This document shows, piece after piece, positions 13,301-26,335 of a stretch of DNA of 64,000 bases (position 1 is the first letter of the stretch; each line of letters begins with the position of its first letter). This DNA is from Onthophagus taurus (taxonomy: Eukaryota; Arthropoda; Insecta; Coleoptera; Scarabaeidae). The notes beneath the pieces are model-generated. The model worked only from the letters and a program-made list of their open reading frames with translations, was not told the origin of the DNA and searched no databases. Made by a program: the position numbers and the translations under genes. The stretch spans positions 5,580,001-5,644,000 of the forward strand of contig NC_091967.1 in assembly GCF_036711975.1 (NCBI RefSeq). Direction: 5' to 3'.

Positions 13301-14065
13301 TCCATTTTCTCTTTCAGCGTCTCCTACAGCTTGGGCGGGTTGTGGTACATTTGATGAAGGTTGATTAGTATTCAGGTTTTGATTTTGCACTTTTACTTCA
13401 TCATTTCCCGGAATAGGGCAACCGCAGTCTTTTGTCGTTTTTTGGACCTTTACTTCTTCTTTAACTGGATTAGGACAACCACATCTTTTGAGTGATGGTT
13501 TGTTGTTATCTGTAGGTTTACCAGTTGTAGGTAATGAATTGTTATTCTTTTGTGTGGGTTGTGAACCCTTTGCTGATTTAATACATTGACAGGGAATATC
13601 ATAAGGAACATCGGTCAAAACACACGTTTGGCATGAACAAGAAGTTTGGGGGTTTTGATTTGCGGCTCCAGTTAGGTCAGAATTGTCATTATTTGATCCA
13701 GGTTGTGCAGCATCTAAATCTTTAATACATTTACAGGGAATATCAAAAGTAATATCAACCAAAGTACACGTTTTACATGTACACTTGGTATTTCCATTTT
13801 GTACATTCAGTTCATTTTTCTTCGGTTCAGAAGCTTGCTCGTTCCCTGCAGGTTTAGGACAACCACATCTTTTGAGCTGTTGGGGTGGCCAATTTCCATC
13901 TTGCACAACTGGTAATACTTGAAACGTGGCGTTCCTAGTCTTAAGACGTTTTTTAATATTTGCTTGATCACTCAACTGATAACTATTATGTTGGTTGTTT
14001 TGGGGTACATAGGTTACATATTGCCAACATTCTTTGCTGGACCTTTTTTGGTTCGGATTGTGCAT
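7356..14065 (-). CDS. Gene B: 2147-aa cysteine-rich coiled-coil protein, paralogue of A
   Basis: Complete five-exon model: 14065-10897, 10832-10731, 10693-10604, 10549-10478, 10366-7356. Every junction is phase 1 and the sum is 6444 nt (2148 codons with stop). Residues about 70-640 hold seven K-x-C-x-C motifs (most of the CGCP form) and about seven copies of a module like CSCQTCPLTDVPYDIPCQC. A coiled coil covers about 677-857, followed by a basic/Ser linker and 'LLLDYLDVQ'. The three small exons each encode one CSC motif. Exon 5 begins with Glu-rich and Glu-Pro dipeptide repeats, then D-x-x-G-x-P / PSGH repeats, the module shared with A (9330-9520), four AALGEEE units, a run of PGEGEV units, CxC clusters and a Lys/Cys-rich tail ending CTLATCKKKETTKK. 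No signal peptide or membrane segment is visible. The intron between exons 2 and 3 would be only 37 nt, so that junction is the least certain. Function unknown. Confidence 0.85.
8500..8660 (-). repeat. 18-bp minisatellite in gene B coding PGEGEV units
   Basis: About nine units of an 18-bp repeat read GEGE(V/I)PGEGE on the minus strand. The central five are nearly identical. The reading frame stays open, so copy number can vary without a frameshift. Confidence 0.85.
9000..9090 (-). repeat. 21-bp minisatellite in gene B coding AALGEEE units
   Basis: Four near-identical 21-bp units encode (A)ALGEEE in a Glu-rich stretch of exon 5. Just beyond lie longer related units of the form 'EGE.SILPVC(D/E)MEE' (about 8820-9000). 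Confidence 0.85.
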
Positions 14066-14355
14066 GATACAGTAGATTCGTAAATAACGTGAATTAAAGT
14101 CTTACACATAATTTTGAATGATATTGTAAATTCTTCGAGAATATTGAGGCTATATTTGACAATAAAAATTTGGTAAATTTGGAGTAACCATGGACATGGA
14201 TATTTTTTGACAATTGTGTCAAAATTTACAGAATAATAGTGCTACTCTTAACGAGCAGAAGTGGAAACATAATTTAATGACTTATTTTTGTATATTTATT
14301 CAGTATTTATTCAAATGAAACGATATTACATAATCAAATACCAACCAAAGACTAT
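14066..14355 (-). promoter_or_regulatory. Intergenic B-C: poly(A) signals of C and promoter of B
   Basis: Two minus-strand AATAAA hexamers (14306-14311 and 14295-14300) lie 45-60 nt past the stop of gene C and are good poly(A) signal candidates. The B-proximal part (14083-14168) is similar to the A flank. Transcripts of C and the promoter of B are therefore packed into 290 bp. Confidence 0.6.
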
Positions 14356-15925
14356 CTATGCAACATCTCTAATACAACTACAAGATGTATCTTGCGAGCT
14401 ACCTTGCGCGCTACAATTTAAACTTCCCTCTTGAAGTTTATTTATAGCATCGATTTCATTCATTTTTTGTTGTATGAGAGCTTGCTCCATCTGGCCGCAT
14501 TTATACTCTAAAACTAAAACTTCCTGTTTGATACCATCATTTACCAAAGCCATATCACCGATGTTCTCTTGTGTTCGTGCTAATTGTGACTTTACTAACT
14601 CCAATTCATCCGATGATGAGTCTACGTAATCAGGACTACTCTTTGTAGCTATTTCAGCTTGTACCTGAACATACTTTTTTCTTATTCTAGAATAATATAC
14701 ACAAAACTTACATTAAGGATCATATTTTTCTACTTAATCATTTGCTTACCTATCTAATTCTCTATTTAATGGGCCTTCTATTTTCTGTGTTAGTTGATCT
14801 CGTTCTAAACGTAAATCTTGAATTCTATCGCATAACGTTTCGTGTAAGCTTTGTAACTCCTTGTTCAAAGAGCGTAGCATTCTAGCGTTATTACTGGCTG
14901 GTTTGTTTCCATTTGTTCCCTGAGGTGATGAACTTGGTCGCCCCCCGTTTTGTTCTATAGCCTTTTTTAAAGATTTTTCTTGGGCGGTTAGATTATCTAA
15001 ATCTTGTTTTAGGTCGCAATCTTGCTGAGTTAGCTGCCGCACCTTTTCCAAATATTTTGCATCCGTCGAATCTAGTGAGAATGCACTCATATGGTCACTT
15101 TTAGCCGAGTTTATACTGCAGGAGCAGTCATCCTTCAAAACAAAATTAATAAGATATTAAAAAAATAGTCAATTATAAACTTACTGCGGCATTAGATCTG
15201 GGTCCTTTCACGGGCACTTCAGTGGTTAATGAATAGCATAGGCAACCGTTAGTAAATTGAATGTTGGCATATGGGTTATTAGGAGTCGTAGTAGGATATG
15301 GATGACGATTACTTTGGTATGTGCTGTAATTATCGCAATGGCACGACGATAATGAAGAACTACTTTTTCTCATACTACTGCAACTCTTCGTAGTTCTGCT
15401 GGCACAATGTCTGCATGTACATTCTTTATGTTTTGACTTTCTGTGGGACACACATGAGCACGAACTTCCAGAACCACTTTCGTGTCGTTTCAAATCCCCA
15501 CTTGGTCTTCTGCTTCCGTGTTTCTGTTCTTCTGATGTGCATCCTTCGCGATCTTTTGTCCTGTAACATAAATGAGAACATCGACATGACCCCGTCAACG
15601 AACTATTGCTAATTTTGTCTTTCATATCGCTTGAAAGTCTTCTACTGCCCTCTTTAGAAACATAATCAGATTTTTCATACACGTTTTCCGGATACTCATC
15701 CGTACACCCTTGACGGCTGCTTGTTCGATGACATAAATGAGAACATCGACATGAATCGTTGTCTTCCGCATCAGAAGACTGCCTTCGTCCTTTCGAATCA
15801 CCAACATTACTTCTTGAACGAGATGATGAACATTTACAAGTTCTTCGATCTGTAGAACTTTGTCTAGGTTCACCATTTGATTTTTTCATTGAGTACGGAA
15901 CATCTTGGGAATAAGGATAAGACAT
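14356..15925 (-). CDS. Gene C: 484-aa short paralogue with CxC head and coiled coil
   Basis: Exons 15925-15185, 15132-14750 and 14686-14356, with introns of 52 and 63 nt. The first donor is GTAAGT and the second GTAAGC, at phases 0 and 2; the total is 1455 nt including the stop. The start ATG at 15925 opens MSYPYSQDVPYSMKK. Exon 1 is Ser/Arg/Cys-rich with repeated C-x-C pairs, including two near-copies of 'SCRCSHLC.RT..R.GC'. Exons 2-3 form a coiled coil (about residues 275-455) that lines up with A and B: 'DAKYLEKVRQL' with 'DAEYVEKLRKM', and 'ALVNDGIKQEVLVLEYKC...QQKMNEIDAINKL' with 'NMVNKRLKEELCMLNCRC...NQKLSEIHTISRL'. It ends with another CSC (CSCIRDVA). It lacks the CGCP modules and the acidic C-terminal half, so it may resemble the ancestral form. 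Cytoplasmic and structural by inference; function unknown. Confidence 0.85.
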
Positions 15926-18900
15926 TTTTCTAAATTCTTGTAAAGAACCTTCGGTTTAAGACAAAAAATTTTGGCTTTTATGTTATCAAATGTTAAACTG
16001 CGTGGAACCTTTTAACAAAACAATTTTGGATGTATGTGACTCATGTCAATTTTTTTGTGATGTTAATCGTGAGTGACAGTTTTATGTTGTATTGATCGTT
16101 AATAAATTCGAGGATGTCATGAAAAGTTAATGCTTTTTAAGTTATATACAACAAGACAATTATATACATATTTAAAAAAATATCACATTCTAAGCAACGG
16201 TCTAAATATGGCATATCTTGATTTAAAAAGGCAAAATTAATTGGATTGAGTTAGGTTGGGTTAGATTCAAGTAGATAGAGCTCAAGGGAGTTCAAGGAGG
16301 CTATTCTAGATTCCCCCCGTGGATCTCGTGGTAGAAGGAAGAACAAAGCTGCATAATTACGTATGCAAATAACTTGAATTAAAAGGCAATAATAATTTGA
16401 TAGAAGATTGGCAAACAAAGTGAGCCAACCAATGGAATGGATGAGGTTGCTAATTCCGAATATGAAAGGTAGATTATTACTTGTCATATGCTCTGACCAT
16501 ACACGCAATTTTTAAAACTTGGTTTTGGACTTGTGCTGGTTTTGCAACTTGGACGATTGCTCTACTTTCAAAACACTTAACTAAGTTGCAGAATAATTTT
16601 TGTTTTTAATGATTTTTCATGTTATAAGCTCAAATACTTAGGGAAGTGCAACACTCAGAATTAGTAACCTAAAATTTTCTTTTAATAATAATCCAAATTT
16701 GATTGCGATGACGACCTATCGATACCGATACTGTTTTTGACAATTTCCATTTTCTCTTTATCTAAAAGTAGATGTTTCGTCGAAAATCGCTCGTAGAGGC
16801 AATATCATGTTCCCGGTTGTTGGTGCGCCGTCGTCATAGGGATCGGCGTCTCGGCTCCACCGGGCAACCCCAACTTTCCAGAAGGTAGCAGAGACGAGTG
16901 GGTGCTACGCACGTGCTGGTCCGTCACCGTTTCGATTGATCAAACACCGAACTTCCTCGTGTTAATCGTTTTCGTCATACAAAAAATCTCGAAAAATTTA
17001 AATACCGTCATCATATCCGTCATTTTCGACAAAACGTTATCCGTGCATATCATTTACATACTTAAAATATCTATATAAATTAGTGCTTAATTAATGTACT
17101 TAAATATTAAAAAAACATATGTTATTAACGTGACGAAGAACCTTTTAAAGAAATAGTGATTTAATAATAATTAAGATTGTTGTGTTGACTATTAGTGCTT
17201 TTCGTGAAAGTTATCTTAGCGAAGTTGGTAAGTATATTTTAACAAATACGTTTGTTGTATAATAAATATTGTTGATAGATAAAGAATAATTGTAAAATAG
17301 ACACTAATCAAGTATAATTTCTTTACTTTTACGTGTAGTCGTCTACAAAGCTGCAGATTAAAACCCATAAATACACTAAATCGATAGGAACTTATTTCGC
17401 GGGCAGTAAATTTTCCGACTATAATCTTTTGATGCCATTCGTTATTGAAAGCAATTGTAACCTCTGGTAACGATTGTAGCCCTTTATTCGAAAATGAGTT
17501 TCTCTCACTCCAATATTCGGACGCTATTTTAGACATTACAATATAGTTATTATTCAAGTCTATATATTCAAATATTTTTGTTCAAACTACTACATTTTAT
17601 CATCAACATTTTAGTTCTATAATAATACATTTCTGCCTTACCATACAATCAATGTTTCATATCCATTAGGTTTTAGTAACTTAAAATTCGTTAAAATTAT
17701 AATGTAAAGCACCCAATATTTTTAAATTTTTCCGTGTAGGAAGAAAGGTTTTGCTAATAACGGATTAATTATAATGTATCAGGACAGTGGGTTGTAACTG
17801 AGAATCTAGATAGCAATATAGCATCGTGGAATTCAATTGTCCGATTACGCTTGGTACACAAGGCGGAATCTGTGTGTACATGCCTCCGCCATTGGTTTAG
17901 AACGGAGACAGGAACCTAAATTGTGTTATCTCACAGAATTGATATTTTAAATTAACCAGCTGAGAGAATTGAATTCGCTAGCCACCACCGATCTATACTC
18001 AAGAGATTTACGCCAGCTGCAACATAATTATCCAATGTACTTGTGAGTTTCAATATCTAATTTTGGATGTTGATAGTTATTGTATAGTATTGATATTAAA
18101 CATAGCATTCTGAAGAATTATTAGAATTGGTATTATAATTTATTGTTTAATATAGAAGAAATTTAGTCTGTTTACAACATTTTAATAAATGTCAACGCAA
18201 CCACAAAACAAAGCTTAATATATGGTGTATACGGTACATTTTAACGCGATGATTATTTGTAGACCAAATTTCAAACATGCCTGACATTGTAATTAATCAA
18301 GGATTAATTTAATTATACATGGTACCTTTTTTACCCATTTCTATTATTACAAACTAACATTGTTACACTTAAAACAATATGGTTTAAGTTTAGTAAAAAA
18401 AATAATAAAATTTATTTTATCTATGTATATTATTATGAGATAGTAAGATTTAATTAATTTCAAACTTTGGGGGTGGCCTTGTCAAGGTAATCGCATTGCC
18501 TGCATAATCGCGTAACTAGCTTACAACTTTCGAAGTTGTAGCTAGAAACTAAAAGCTAAGAAGACGCTTACCGTACATGACATTTAATTGGGGGAAGACT
18601 CTGAGTTTAGAATTTACCTAAGAATTCTTAGAATGCATTAATAAACTTAGACAATATACTATTTATTACCCCAATATCAGTAAATTGGCGAATTGGATAA
18701 AGATCCAATACTGATTTTATGGTTTATATGTACGGGCAATATGCGTTCCACAAATAATAGAATGCTATTTCACAGATCGTTTTAGTTTTATCGTCTGCAC
18801 AGTAATCCATGTAAAGTCGTAAACTGAAATTTTAGGATGGCAACTTCATCACTTTAAATTTTTTAACCTGTGGTAAGCGGCCAGGTACACTGCTCGGCGA

Positions 18901-21900
18901 AATTCGGCATGAATCCAACAATTTTAACACGCAATTCAGCTGTAATTCGTGACTGATTACGACATAGTTAACCAGAACTTGGAATAGCTAATCCGCGTTA
19001 TTTATAAAAAAACTGAAGTGTGTTCGAGATCGATATGGTAGGTATCCACAAAGCAAAAGGCTTCTGGTCTTTAGAAGACTTCTCTTACATGCAATGATAT
19101 GAATGTTTGCTCCTCTACAATTGGCTGATATACATGAGCAACGAGTTCCTTTTTTTGATCTTTGACCCTTCTGTCTTATTACGAATATCTTTTAATATGA
19201 ACATCATCCTATTCAAGTATTTCCGGAAACATTCCTTAGCAACAACAATTTCTTTTATTTTTGGTGTTGTAGATGTGCAGGTATCTACTGCTTTTTCTAT
19301 CCAAGTTTTAGTGTTGACCATAATGTGTTGGGGTCGTCAGAGTATTCTGGTTTTGACATTGTTTCTTGCTGATTTTATAGTTGCTCCGTCGTTGGCGCAT
19401 TCATTCTTTTGTTTGGACTTTTTGGACGTTTATACTTTTAGAACTAACATTGTTAGTAGGAGATTATGGCCCGAACCACATATTGCACATGATTTTATTT
19501 CAGCATGTTCTTCCTCTGCTTCAGATCAATGTATATTCAATTTAATTGTTCTGTTTACTATCTGGGCAAATCAAGTGTTAATAATTATCGTGGGTGGTGC
19601 ACTCCTCCACCATTTTGATCTTTTTTGTTCACTTCTTGTTTAGTCGCGTCCGTTGTTAACAAATTGGATGATATGTAAGTTTCTTGGATTAACATTAAGG
19701 GTTTCATACTCAATTATTCTGTCGTTTATCGTGTCGTATGCACTATTTTTATCAAGATATTTATTAAAGGAAATCAAATCAATCATATTTTAATTAACAA
19801 AGCGATATAATTTAACATGATCTTATAAAATGATCTGAAAGAATGAAATAAATGTGTTCCTTTAGGAGAAAGGAATGGAGAGAGATAACTCACGTGATAT
19901 AGAACTCATATTGCGTGCTGGTATGAATTAAGTGCGGTTTCAACGTTTCATTATTTATTGCGCTTCCTATATTAGTGCCGCATTCTCTAATGGTAATATT
20001 CGTAAATTTAGGACGACGTGGCACCTTAACCTGTTAGCCACGCCATTCTTAGGCCGAGTACCTTTATGTAACATGTTTTTATTTTATAAAACATTTTATC
20101 TGACCTCTTTGGGCTAAGGAACACCGCAACATATATCTTTGCCACGGTAATAATACATTTGTGGGAATATATTGTGCTTTTGTTCGTTAGCCCGTGGTAA
20201 GCTCAATTGCTTCGAGGAAATCACGCAATGGCTATTAGGATAAGACGCACAACTTGTACACAATGCTACTTGGTTTATTTCGTTTATATTAAAACGATGT
20301 CATAAAATATTCAAAATCATGATAAAGGTGCGTAAGGTTTTAATGAAGGGTAAAGGAGGTAATTAGTAGAATTTAAAAAAGTGTTTGAAATAAATCTTTT
20401 CAGAGTTATGCAAAAAGAGCTTAAACCTTATTATTTAGTTTTCGGTTCTTAACAATGATGGTAAGTGTAGCTAGTTGTAGTGAAAGCTGAAAAGAAGTTC
20501 GTAGAGTAGGCGTTTATCTCAAAAGCTCTAGTGCCAAGGTAACTCTTGGTTACGTGGGCGACTGCTCGCAGCTTTTTAATCTTTTGTAATATTAAACCGC
20601 GTTAGATGGAGTGGGTCCGTAACAAAGGCTAGACAACGGAGTGCAGGCCTTAGCGAGATGACACTTCAATTAATACGTTTCGCGGTATATAGCAGTGCGG
20701 TGGTGCTTCACTCGGCTTTGTATAAATGTCAAATGACGGTGGAATTCTCTTACCCTGTTAAAGGTAACAGCTACCGCTCGACCTGCTTACATTTCAAAAG
20801 AATATTGCAGTTGAAATAAATCTCTATTTGATAACACTAATATTTACTTATGAGTGATTTATAATGGGGTGTGTCTCGGACAACTCGTCAGTTCGTTGCT
20901 TGGTGAATCTGGCGTCCTAAAACGATTATTTATGGAGTGTCCATGAAGATGATTTTACGGTCGCCAGGCTCAGCACATGTGATTTACGATTGAGTGTGCC
21001 GCTCACCGTGTTAACCGAGCACGCGTGCTCGACCAATGATCGCTCTTGCTACAGAAGAGTTATAACCACGATCGCACCGGTATGTGTTATGAGTATGCAG
21101 ATCGTATGCCCAGATTACAACAGAATTTATGCGAATCCCCTATCAGGAGTGATGCATTAATTGCCACTAAAATATTATCGTCAAGGTGATGTATGTTAAA
21201 CACCGGCGGAAACGGGAAATTTACAAATTCAATAACGCTTAACCGGAGCTCTACATTGCAAATCAAGATAAGATAATGATTCATTTAGAATTGTAAATAA
21301 TTGTAAATTGGTGGATGCGCCGGAAACACATACTTATTTCATACATAAATGAATAATTTCATTTAAATAAAGGGTAACAACGAATCTGATAAACCAAATG
21401 CGCTGTTCCCATTTTTGAAACGTGATCGTTAATAATTGAGGTGTTAAGCGTAAAGTATAGGTGAGTGGGAATTTAATAACGTGCATCGTGTTGCTTCTGA
21501 CATCCGCACTCCACACTTTTACTTCGCTAATTCCGTCCGCTTTCACGTGTTCGCAGGCATGGAACGTATCGTTGATGGCGTCGCCTTGATTAATGTCTAA
21601 TCGATAAACAGGCGGACTTAAATCAATGTTTATTTGCGACCCGATCGACCGTACCGCTTCCACCTCGAAGCACACAGTACGTTAAACGTGTTGTACGATG
21701 CACGTACGTATATCATGATTTCATAGGTAATCATCGTTTCGAACGACTTGTTTCGATAAGATCGTTATGGCCCCAGCGGTTATTATGTGACAAGAAATAA
21801 AACCATACACATAGAAACATTGATATCATATATATATAGGTCAAAGATAATGGTGATACTTGCATATACAATCGGTAAAGTCGAGTATAATGATTATGAA

Positions 21901-22770
21901 CGCCATTTGCTCATTTAATTAGCAATAAAATTAGCGCTAGCTTCATAAAGGAAGGTGGAACGTTTAATTAAACATATAATTAACCCTGTAAGTTACCCTG
22001 AAGTTACCGCCGTAAATTCCGCTTAAGTACGTAAATTAAAACACCGTGTCGCTAGATTGAATAACGAAACAATATCGCGCTTTTTGCTGAAAAAAGAAAC
22101 ATTCGTACCGTTACTTTAAGCGGCTTAAAGCGTAAATAATTAAAGTACTTAATTTAACTTGTCGCACTCGACACGACAAACGGACGTTGTTAAATATTAG
22201 GAAAGTGAAGTGGGAAACCCCGGACGCCATTTGTGTAAGCAGACAGTTCGCCCAAAAACCATCATTTCGTTTTTAACTCCCTTCCTGCGTTCGGTCAAAA
22301 GTTTTCCTCGAACTTTTAATGCTTCTCCTGCAAACAAATTTTACACTTTGTGTACTCAGTGATTAATTCTGAAAGTTGTTCACGGCACTACCGGTAGACG
22401 GATGCCGTATAACCCTCCAAGGGACAACGTTTCTATTGTTTGCTTATTTGCGTAGACAAATCTTCTTTGTGCCCTTGATTAATTGCAAGTGTCCGAATTA
22501 TTACCAGCTAATTATTAATCTACATTAAGTACATTAAAATTTCCAGGCTAATTCTGTTTAGTTTAAAAAATAAATTTTATTTTTCATGAAGATGACCTAA
22601 AATAAATCGGTCGATTCAAAACAAGACTTACAAAAAAATTAACAAGTAACAATAGTTAGGGTTTTTGAGGGATATGTTGCATAGATTCGACCCTGTATGT
22701 TTCATGACTCTCATGAATGAATGAATGGAGATATCATCATGAAATAAAGAACATTTTAAAGCAAATTTAA
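15926..22770. other. Gene desert, first block
   Basis: No gene is recognised. The block is AT-rich, with a GC-richer, non-coding-looking patch at about 16780-16990. The longest open frames (for example 19107-19643 on plus, and 21334-21675 on minus) match no family I know. The minus-strand frame at 21480-21670 has a protein-like composition but no firm splice sites. The promoter of gene C must lie near 15926-16100, but I cannot identify its elements. Confidence 0.5.
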
Positions 22771-22853
22771 TCAAGATTTAGTGCCCCATAAATAATCCAA
22801 CTTTGCACGAAATAAAAAGCGATTTAAAGGGGGTATCCAATCAATATTGGGGT

Positions 22854-22984
22854 AATACACAAGCAGTCTGAAATGTCATTGAATATCTGGATCAAATGGG
22901 ATTTATACCATTTGATTGGCAAGCACTTAGTCCACACATGAATTACATCAAACATACCTCGGTTGAGTTGGGAGGACGTATTTG
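22854..22984 (+). pseudogene. Tc1-family transposase relic
   Basis: The plus-strand translation reads NTQAV*NVIEYLDQMGF-PFDWQALSPHMNYIKHTSVELGGRI. This matches the Tc1 pattern '..N..PH....F....I....WP..SPDLNPIEH.WDELGRRI'. The block carries a stop, and the catalytic-region 'DLNPIEH' has decayed to 'HMNYIKH'. It is a dead fragment of about 130 bp with no inverted repeats found. Confidence 0.7.
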
Positions 22985-23127
22985 AAGGCAAACATCAACT
23001 CGAAGAATATTTAAACTTCGTATAAAATGTAAATTTGCTGTCTTTTGAGATTATAAGATTAAAGTGAAGAATTAAAAAGAAATAACAATTTCAATCTGAC
23101 CTCAATTTCACTCGGCATACTTACTTA

Positions 23128-23552
23128 TACAGCATGTCCCGTATCTTCCGCATCAGAGCATTATACGGTTGTAGGATACATTATTCTGAAGCGATCTTTC
23201 TAATAAAATTTTTTCGAAATGTTTATAATAACCGCACGGGAACTGTTTAAAGGAACTGTTTTTCGTCCAATCAGCAGATCGCAAATCAGACTCAGGTAAT
23301 CGGTGCCACCCTCGGCCGGTCCGCTACGCCGATGATAACTTGTTTCCCACGTGTACTCACCAATAAATTCGTCATGGAAAGAGAAATAAACTTTTTCGAT
23401 GAATCAAAGTTGTCCGTTATTGGTCGTCGTTAAACAGTTCCCGTGCGGTTATTATAAACATTTCGAAAAAATTTTATTGGAAAGATCGCTTCAGAATAAT
23501 GTATTCTACAACCGTATAATGCTCTGATGCGGAAGATACGGGACACGCTGTA
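23128..23552. mobile_element. 425-bp foldback MITE, Tc1/mariner-like ends
   Basis: Long terminal inverted repeats of about 121 bp (23128-23248 and 23432-23552) differ at only a few sites. The ends read TACAGC(A/G)TGTCCCG and are flanked by TA on both sides, as expected for Tc1/mariner target duplication. The central 180 bp contains no open frame of note. It is a non-autonomous element that would fold into a long hairpin if transcribed. Confidence 0.8.
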
Positions 23553-23560
23553 TAGGCGAT

Positions 23561-26335
23561 ACCACGAGAAACGAGAATGATTCATCGATTTCCGTTAGTA
23601 TTTTCCACATACAGACGTGTGTTAGAGTGAAATGGCATATCATAAATGTGCTATTTAACGTTTTCATGCGATGAGTCACTCACACTTTTGGTACACCTAA
23701 CTAGATTCACTGAAAGAATTGTTTAATCTCAATTTATGAATATTCTCATTACTTACACGTTATGAGTTCGATATCGAATAACCGAAATATTCCATCATAA
23801 TATAAAGTTGTATGTGACAACTTTCACAGCTAAATATGATTGGTGAGCGCTGTTGCGCCATGGTTATGACCTACCCCAGGACCCCACGCGGTCGTCTTCC
23901 CGTTACTACGGCAACTGCGCAAGTGTTTATTGGCGATATCACAGTTTGTCGGGGATGCGAACAGCTGCTTGTGACAAGTTTAGTTCACGAAAGCATTACG
24001 GTTTACCACCCCCAGGCGATGGCGACCCCATCCTTGCCGCGAAAGGGACGTCCCCCCCGACAGAAGAGAAAATCCTTCTTCGACCACGTCTCAAACGTTA
24101 TAGACAACGGCCTGTTGTCACTACAACAATTTGTAGTCGAATATATCACATCGACGACACACTTTACAGCATAATGGGCTGTGAAACGGTTTACGATACG
24201 CGCCATTACGTGGAACGAGAGTTTGTGAACAAAATCAAATTTGCAAAATCAACCATTTCTTTTTGTATTTTTTCAAATGAAACTTATAACACTAAACTCC
24301 CGATATCGGATGTAGACTTGCAAATATTCCGAGTGTCTTGTAATAGACTCTGCAACCGCACTGCCTCCATATCCACATAAACTTTATAACTTTGCACTTA
24401 AGTCCAAACTTATTTAATTAAATTTTCATAGATATTTCAATAAAGCTTGCAGTCTTGCATTCAAAGTATACATAGTGTACGGATTCATAAAATATGAGCT
24501 TAAAAGTCACTGATTAATCTCTCAGTTTCTATTAGATATCTCATTTTCAAATTAGATGGAGTAATTACGTTTGAGGCGCACTATATATTTTTCATCTGTA
24601 TGGGTCGTATTTTAAAATATAGAAATATTTTTAATATTATTTTGGACCTTTAGATAAGTTTTTCAATTAAACGACCTGGAAAATAAGACCGAGGTTATAA
24701 AGAACCCCGCATGTAGCTACCGTTATTATTTTTCTCTAACGAAAGACCTTTGACATAGTTTATATCAAAGGATCCTACTAAAGATTGGATCCCGTTTTTA
24801 AAAATTTCTTCACAAACGAATCCGGTAAAAAATTAAGTTCTAAAATGTAAAATGAATCTTTTAGAACCGAGCGTACTACTTAACAGTAATTAATATTATA
24901 ATACAACTTAAAATAAGGTGATTTAATACGTTTATTTATAGCTTATTTAAGCTTTACTTTTAACGTTTTATTTAGGATACTAACCATTGTAAGAATAAAG
25001 GTTGTAAAACCGATCTGCGTTGTCAAACTTATATTGCCATGGTAAGGTTACAACGTGTCACTCGTAAAATTTTATTACACGCCACTCCGCTGGAAGAAAA
25101 TATAAAATAAAAAGGAAATATTGACAAACTTCTTTGAAGGTTATGTTATGTATAACTCTATAAATCAAAACAATTTTTGGTAATCTCCGATACTAAATCA
25201 TTTTAAGCTGGTAAACTTTTTAATATGACATGACTAGATTTAAGCTTCCATGCAACGATAAGTACAAATGTCTGGAGCATTTGATTATCGAAGTTTCTAA
25301 TAGGAAACAGCGTTACATCTGCACAAGTCCCTACACATCGGTTTCCAATTTACTGTTCTATGCATGTATCCTGCACGTTCAAGGCAACGTAATTAGAGTT
25401 CTGCTAAACACATTTTGAAACTGATATCGAAGTAAAATGGAACTGTAAGGTTTAAATTACCCACCATAAAATAGTGTCAGTAAAAACTAATTTGAATTTA
25501 AATTTTATAACGTCGGATTTATGTACAAAATAAAGCACCATTACAAGTTTGACACAGTTTTCCGTTTAACATTATTATAATAGAGGAGTTATTTTGATTA
25601 GGATTAAGAAGTTTCGAACCGTAAGTAATTTAAACATTACGTGAGTGTTGATGCGTTGATAAAATTAAAATACATATTATAATGCGATATTTGCTAGTAA
25701 ACAATTTAATGAAATTGAAGTACTTGCATCAAAATAAGAGTAACCTTAAACTTATTTCCACTAAAAGTTCAGTAACAATGACCTGATTCGCAAGACTTAT
25801 AGATTTCATTAGTGGAACGAATGGTGCCTGTTCTCGACAGGCAACTAGATAGTTGTGACAGAAAACTTTTCCCGACATTGCACGATTAAACGTGAGAAAA
25901 CTACGAAAACGAACTGGTCTGCCAAACTCAATTTTAAGCACTAACTCTGTCCGCGATAAGTACCCCAACTGCAAACTGTGCACATAAATAAAAGAATAAT
26001 ACATTTAGTTTTTTTAGTATATACATCAAAAACATTATGCTTTAAATGGTGATGATGTTAGGCGAATTCTCGCTTAAATGCACTGTATACACATAAACAC
26101 TAACGGCGAGAAGACCCTTTTATTAACATTCCTTCGTTCTTATTGTACCACTATAAACAAAACTTGGAGATGATGAAAGTGCATATTATGCGACTAACGA
26201 CACAGTATAACATGAAAGGGGAAACAGAGAAATGTACTACATCTTACAAAATAATAATAAGATGCCTTGATACTTAAATTACTGTTATTTTTACAAATTC
26301 AATCAAATCGGGCGTGCGTCAATACTTAGTCATTC
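23561..26335. other. Intergenic; no gene recognised
   Basis: AT-rich DNA. A GC-richer stretch at 23836-24230 has overlapping open frames on both strands, but none resembles a known protein and there is no consistent splice structure. Confidence 0.4.

Noticed and set aside
19107..19643. 178-codon hydrophobic plus-strand frame, and minus-strand pieces with a Cys/His motif (CAICGSGHNLL)
   Set aside because: No recognisable domain. The minus-strand pieces are broken by stops and too short to assign to a transposon family; possibly an old retroelement.
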